Assembly: GCA_945910005.1 (NCBI GenBank)
Contig: OX246747.1
Coordinates: 31,667,599-31,731,598 of the forward strand
Source of the DNA: Isoperla grammatica
Taxonomy: Eukaryota; Arthropoda; Insecta; Plecoptera; Perlodidae
Direction of reading: 5' to 3'
DNA length: 64,000 bases
Part shown: piece by piece, positions 61,437 to 64,000 of the stretch
Layout: each line of letters starts with the position of its first letter
Position numbering within the stretch: the first letter of the stretch is position 1
Notes under the pieces: model-generated
What the model was told of the DNA's origin: nothing
Seen by the model: only the letters and a program-made list of their open reading frames with translations
Database searches by the model: none
Program-made: the position numbers and the translations under genes

Positions 61437-63250
61437 ACGACGAGAGCTCCTTGCTTGCCGCCGTTAAAAGCTCCGCGTAGGTTAAGAGTACCGTCCATTG
61501 GTTCAGTATTAAAAGATCTCTGTGCACATAGTAATTTGTTCAATTGATTACTTTCTACAGTATTCACATAAAGTTAATAGTTGCTATTTAAACTGGAGAT
61601 ATTTTCATGGAAGTTTAAAACAGATAGGATGTTCTCAGTTCCTTTTGTTAAACATCAAAAGTGCTGCGTCTAGAGTGGTAGCGGGGTGGAAAAGTAACGG
61701 GGAAGCTTCAATACCTAGTTATGGAGTTGACCGTACCAAATTTCAAACCGGAATATGTTGCTAAAGAAATGTTCAACACTCTGATTGATAAAGAGTGTGA
61801 ATTGTGCTGAATATTGTGTCAGGGCCTTCACAATGTATATTTAGGCCGACTAGCTAAATAATTTATTTGCCTATGTAAGCAAAAAGTATGTTTTAAAGAG
61901 TGCCTGAAGAAGTTAGTATTATATATTTTTAAATATGGCATTAGATTTTAGTGTTTCCCGTCAGTGTATAAATAGTGTTCGGGTGTATTGTGATACGTAA
62001 CACATTATTGTGTGGAGTACTGCATATCCAATTCTGTGCTGGTAAAAGTATTGTTTGTTAAAATTAATACTGTAGAATATTTATTTATTTTTCATACCAA
62101 CGCTGGAAGAATGTAGGTACGACCTACTATACATATTACTGTATTATTTATAAGGCTACATGGATGTTTGCAAGTAAGTGGTTTGTAATATTTTCAAGTT
62201 GATGTTAATTAAATTATGAAAATATATTCTGTAACAATCTGTGATAGGATCCAGAAGGTTAGGTTTGAAAGACATTGAAAGGTGACCGAAATGTTGGCGG
62301 CGATACTTACTAACATAGAAGAGATTTTTCAAAGCACAGTAGTAGGTTGAAAAAGAAGCGAGTGGCTTGCTCTCGTAAACTTTCGTAAACGAGCTATCGG
62401 ATCTTATCCTTGTATAAATTCAAGATGGATTGCAGTAGTAATGACAACAAATTATAACTTAGAGGTACCTATGGTAGTTTCCTGCATTATTTGATTTTTT
62501 TAACTTTCAAATATTCTAATTGCTACAATTTGTATTTTCTTAAACAAACGAGTAATTAATTATAAATCATTTCATAAATTACAGAAATGACAATTGTAGC
62601 AATTGCATTTTTGAAAGTTTTTAAGTTCATTGTCTCATAATTCATTAGGGGGGTGTATCTCTTTTTTTTAGTTAAATTAAAATTAATTAAATTATTAATT
62701 AATTACAGAAATTTCAACACATCCCACATATCAATCACATTTTGAATATCGTGAAGCATTCTCAATAATATTTAAGACATTAGGCCTACATTTTATGTTA
62801 ATAATTTTAAAAAAAAATGTTACAGCTACATAGTAAAGTTTCAATAATACTGTATTTTTGTATATAAAGAAAATTTGACTGGCTACGGGTCTGTGTAATA
62901 CACAAATGTGACTAAGTCAGTCGTAAAGGTCTGAAGATTGGTTATATGTATGAACCGTGCAAGTGTTTAGAACTTCAAGGAAATAGAATAATGTTACAAT
63001 GTTTCATTGCTTTCACATCCAGACAAAAGAACTATGTTTGAACCAAAGAGAAGAAGGTGGAATAACATTGACTGTTAATTATAATAAATATTTAATTTAT
63101 CTACCCCTGCATTTTACTTATTTTTATAGATTTTAAGGTACTACTACAGAAAAATATAAATTATTGTTGTACAGTGTAGATTGTAGATGATTTAAAATTA
63201 AGACGATGGAAAAAGATGTCCTAAATGCAGCAATTGTGATGTGGCTTTTT
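61437..63250 (+). other. 3' flank, presumed 3' UTR, AT-rich
   Basis: No coding or repeat signature. AATAAA at about 63083 is one candidate polyadenylation signal. Unusually free of transposons compared with the rest. Confidence 0.35.
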
Positions 63251-63364
63251 CATCATCAACTCTGCTTCTGGTAATTCACGTCCGCCCACTTCTGTTTTGG
63301 GAATGTCCTGATTAACTGTACTGGTACACGGATCCATATACACATCTTCGTGTGGTATTGTGCT

Positions 63365-63924
<560 letters not shown>

Positions 63925-64000
63925 AGTCAAGAAGGTGACATGAAAAGATAAACGAATTTTTCAGTGAATCCATTATTATTATTGCAGAAAACTAGAAGCC

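Overview
This is a 64 kb piece of animal nuclear DNA. It has short exons with GT-AG introns, very dense transposon debris and long AT-rich microsatellites. The protein families, the tRNA-type SINEs and the repeated AGGCCTA / CCTAGG words suggest a marine invertebrate, most likely a lophotrochozoan such as a mollusc. That placement is inference. There is one assembly gap of 200 N (15151-15350).

Three host genes can be read. (1) A KEAP1 (KLHL19) orthologue lies on the minus strand from about 21.9 kb down to the left edge. Ten exons give about 570 codons: N-terminal region, BTB, BACK/IVR and most of the Kelch propeller. The last Kelch repeat lies beyond position 1. (2) A quinone oxidoreductase-like protein 2 (zinc-free MDR family, probably mitochondrial) lies on the plus strand at 39746-44132. 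It has six exons and 368 residues and appears complete. (3) An unrecognised, probably nuclear, disordered protein lies on the plus strand at 49871-61436. Twelve exons join in phase to 750 residues, but its 5' end is missing. KEAP1 and the MDR oxidoreductase both belong to oxidative-stress biology, but nothing here shows co-regulation.

Almost everything else is repeat-derived. Three SINE-like families recur. SINE-A has a conserved GACGTTAAGCCC tail. SINE-T is tRNA-derived and ends in ATTT repeats. SINE-V is also tRNA-derived. There are LINE fragments, including a 311-codon reverse-transcriptase C-terminus at 48761-49696. Seven hAT-like non-autonomous elements occur, five of them with perfect 8-bp target duplications. 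Four TTAA-flanked elements (piggyBac/Kolobok type) and several long palindromic MITEs are present. Some palindromes carry a hammerhead-like motif related to Penelope-type elements. Tandem arrays of 77, 151, 68 and 168 bp occur, several attached to a shared repeat body.

Layout: 0-22 kb, KEAP1 with a 10.3-kb first intron holding the 77-bp minisatellite; 22-39.7 kb, intergenic transposon-rich DNA; 39.7-44.1 kb, oxidoreductase; 44.2-49.8 kb, palindromes, a long foldback element and the LINE; 49.9-61.4 kb, the unrecognised gene; 61.4-64 kb, its 3' flank and a SINE-T. Most notable points: altered sensor cysteines in KEAP1, a swapped core pair in the hammerhead-like motif, palindromic subterminal words in the hAT elements, a five-fold iterated splice donor, and a duplicated splice acceptor inside the Kelch region.
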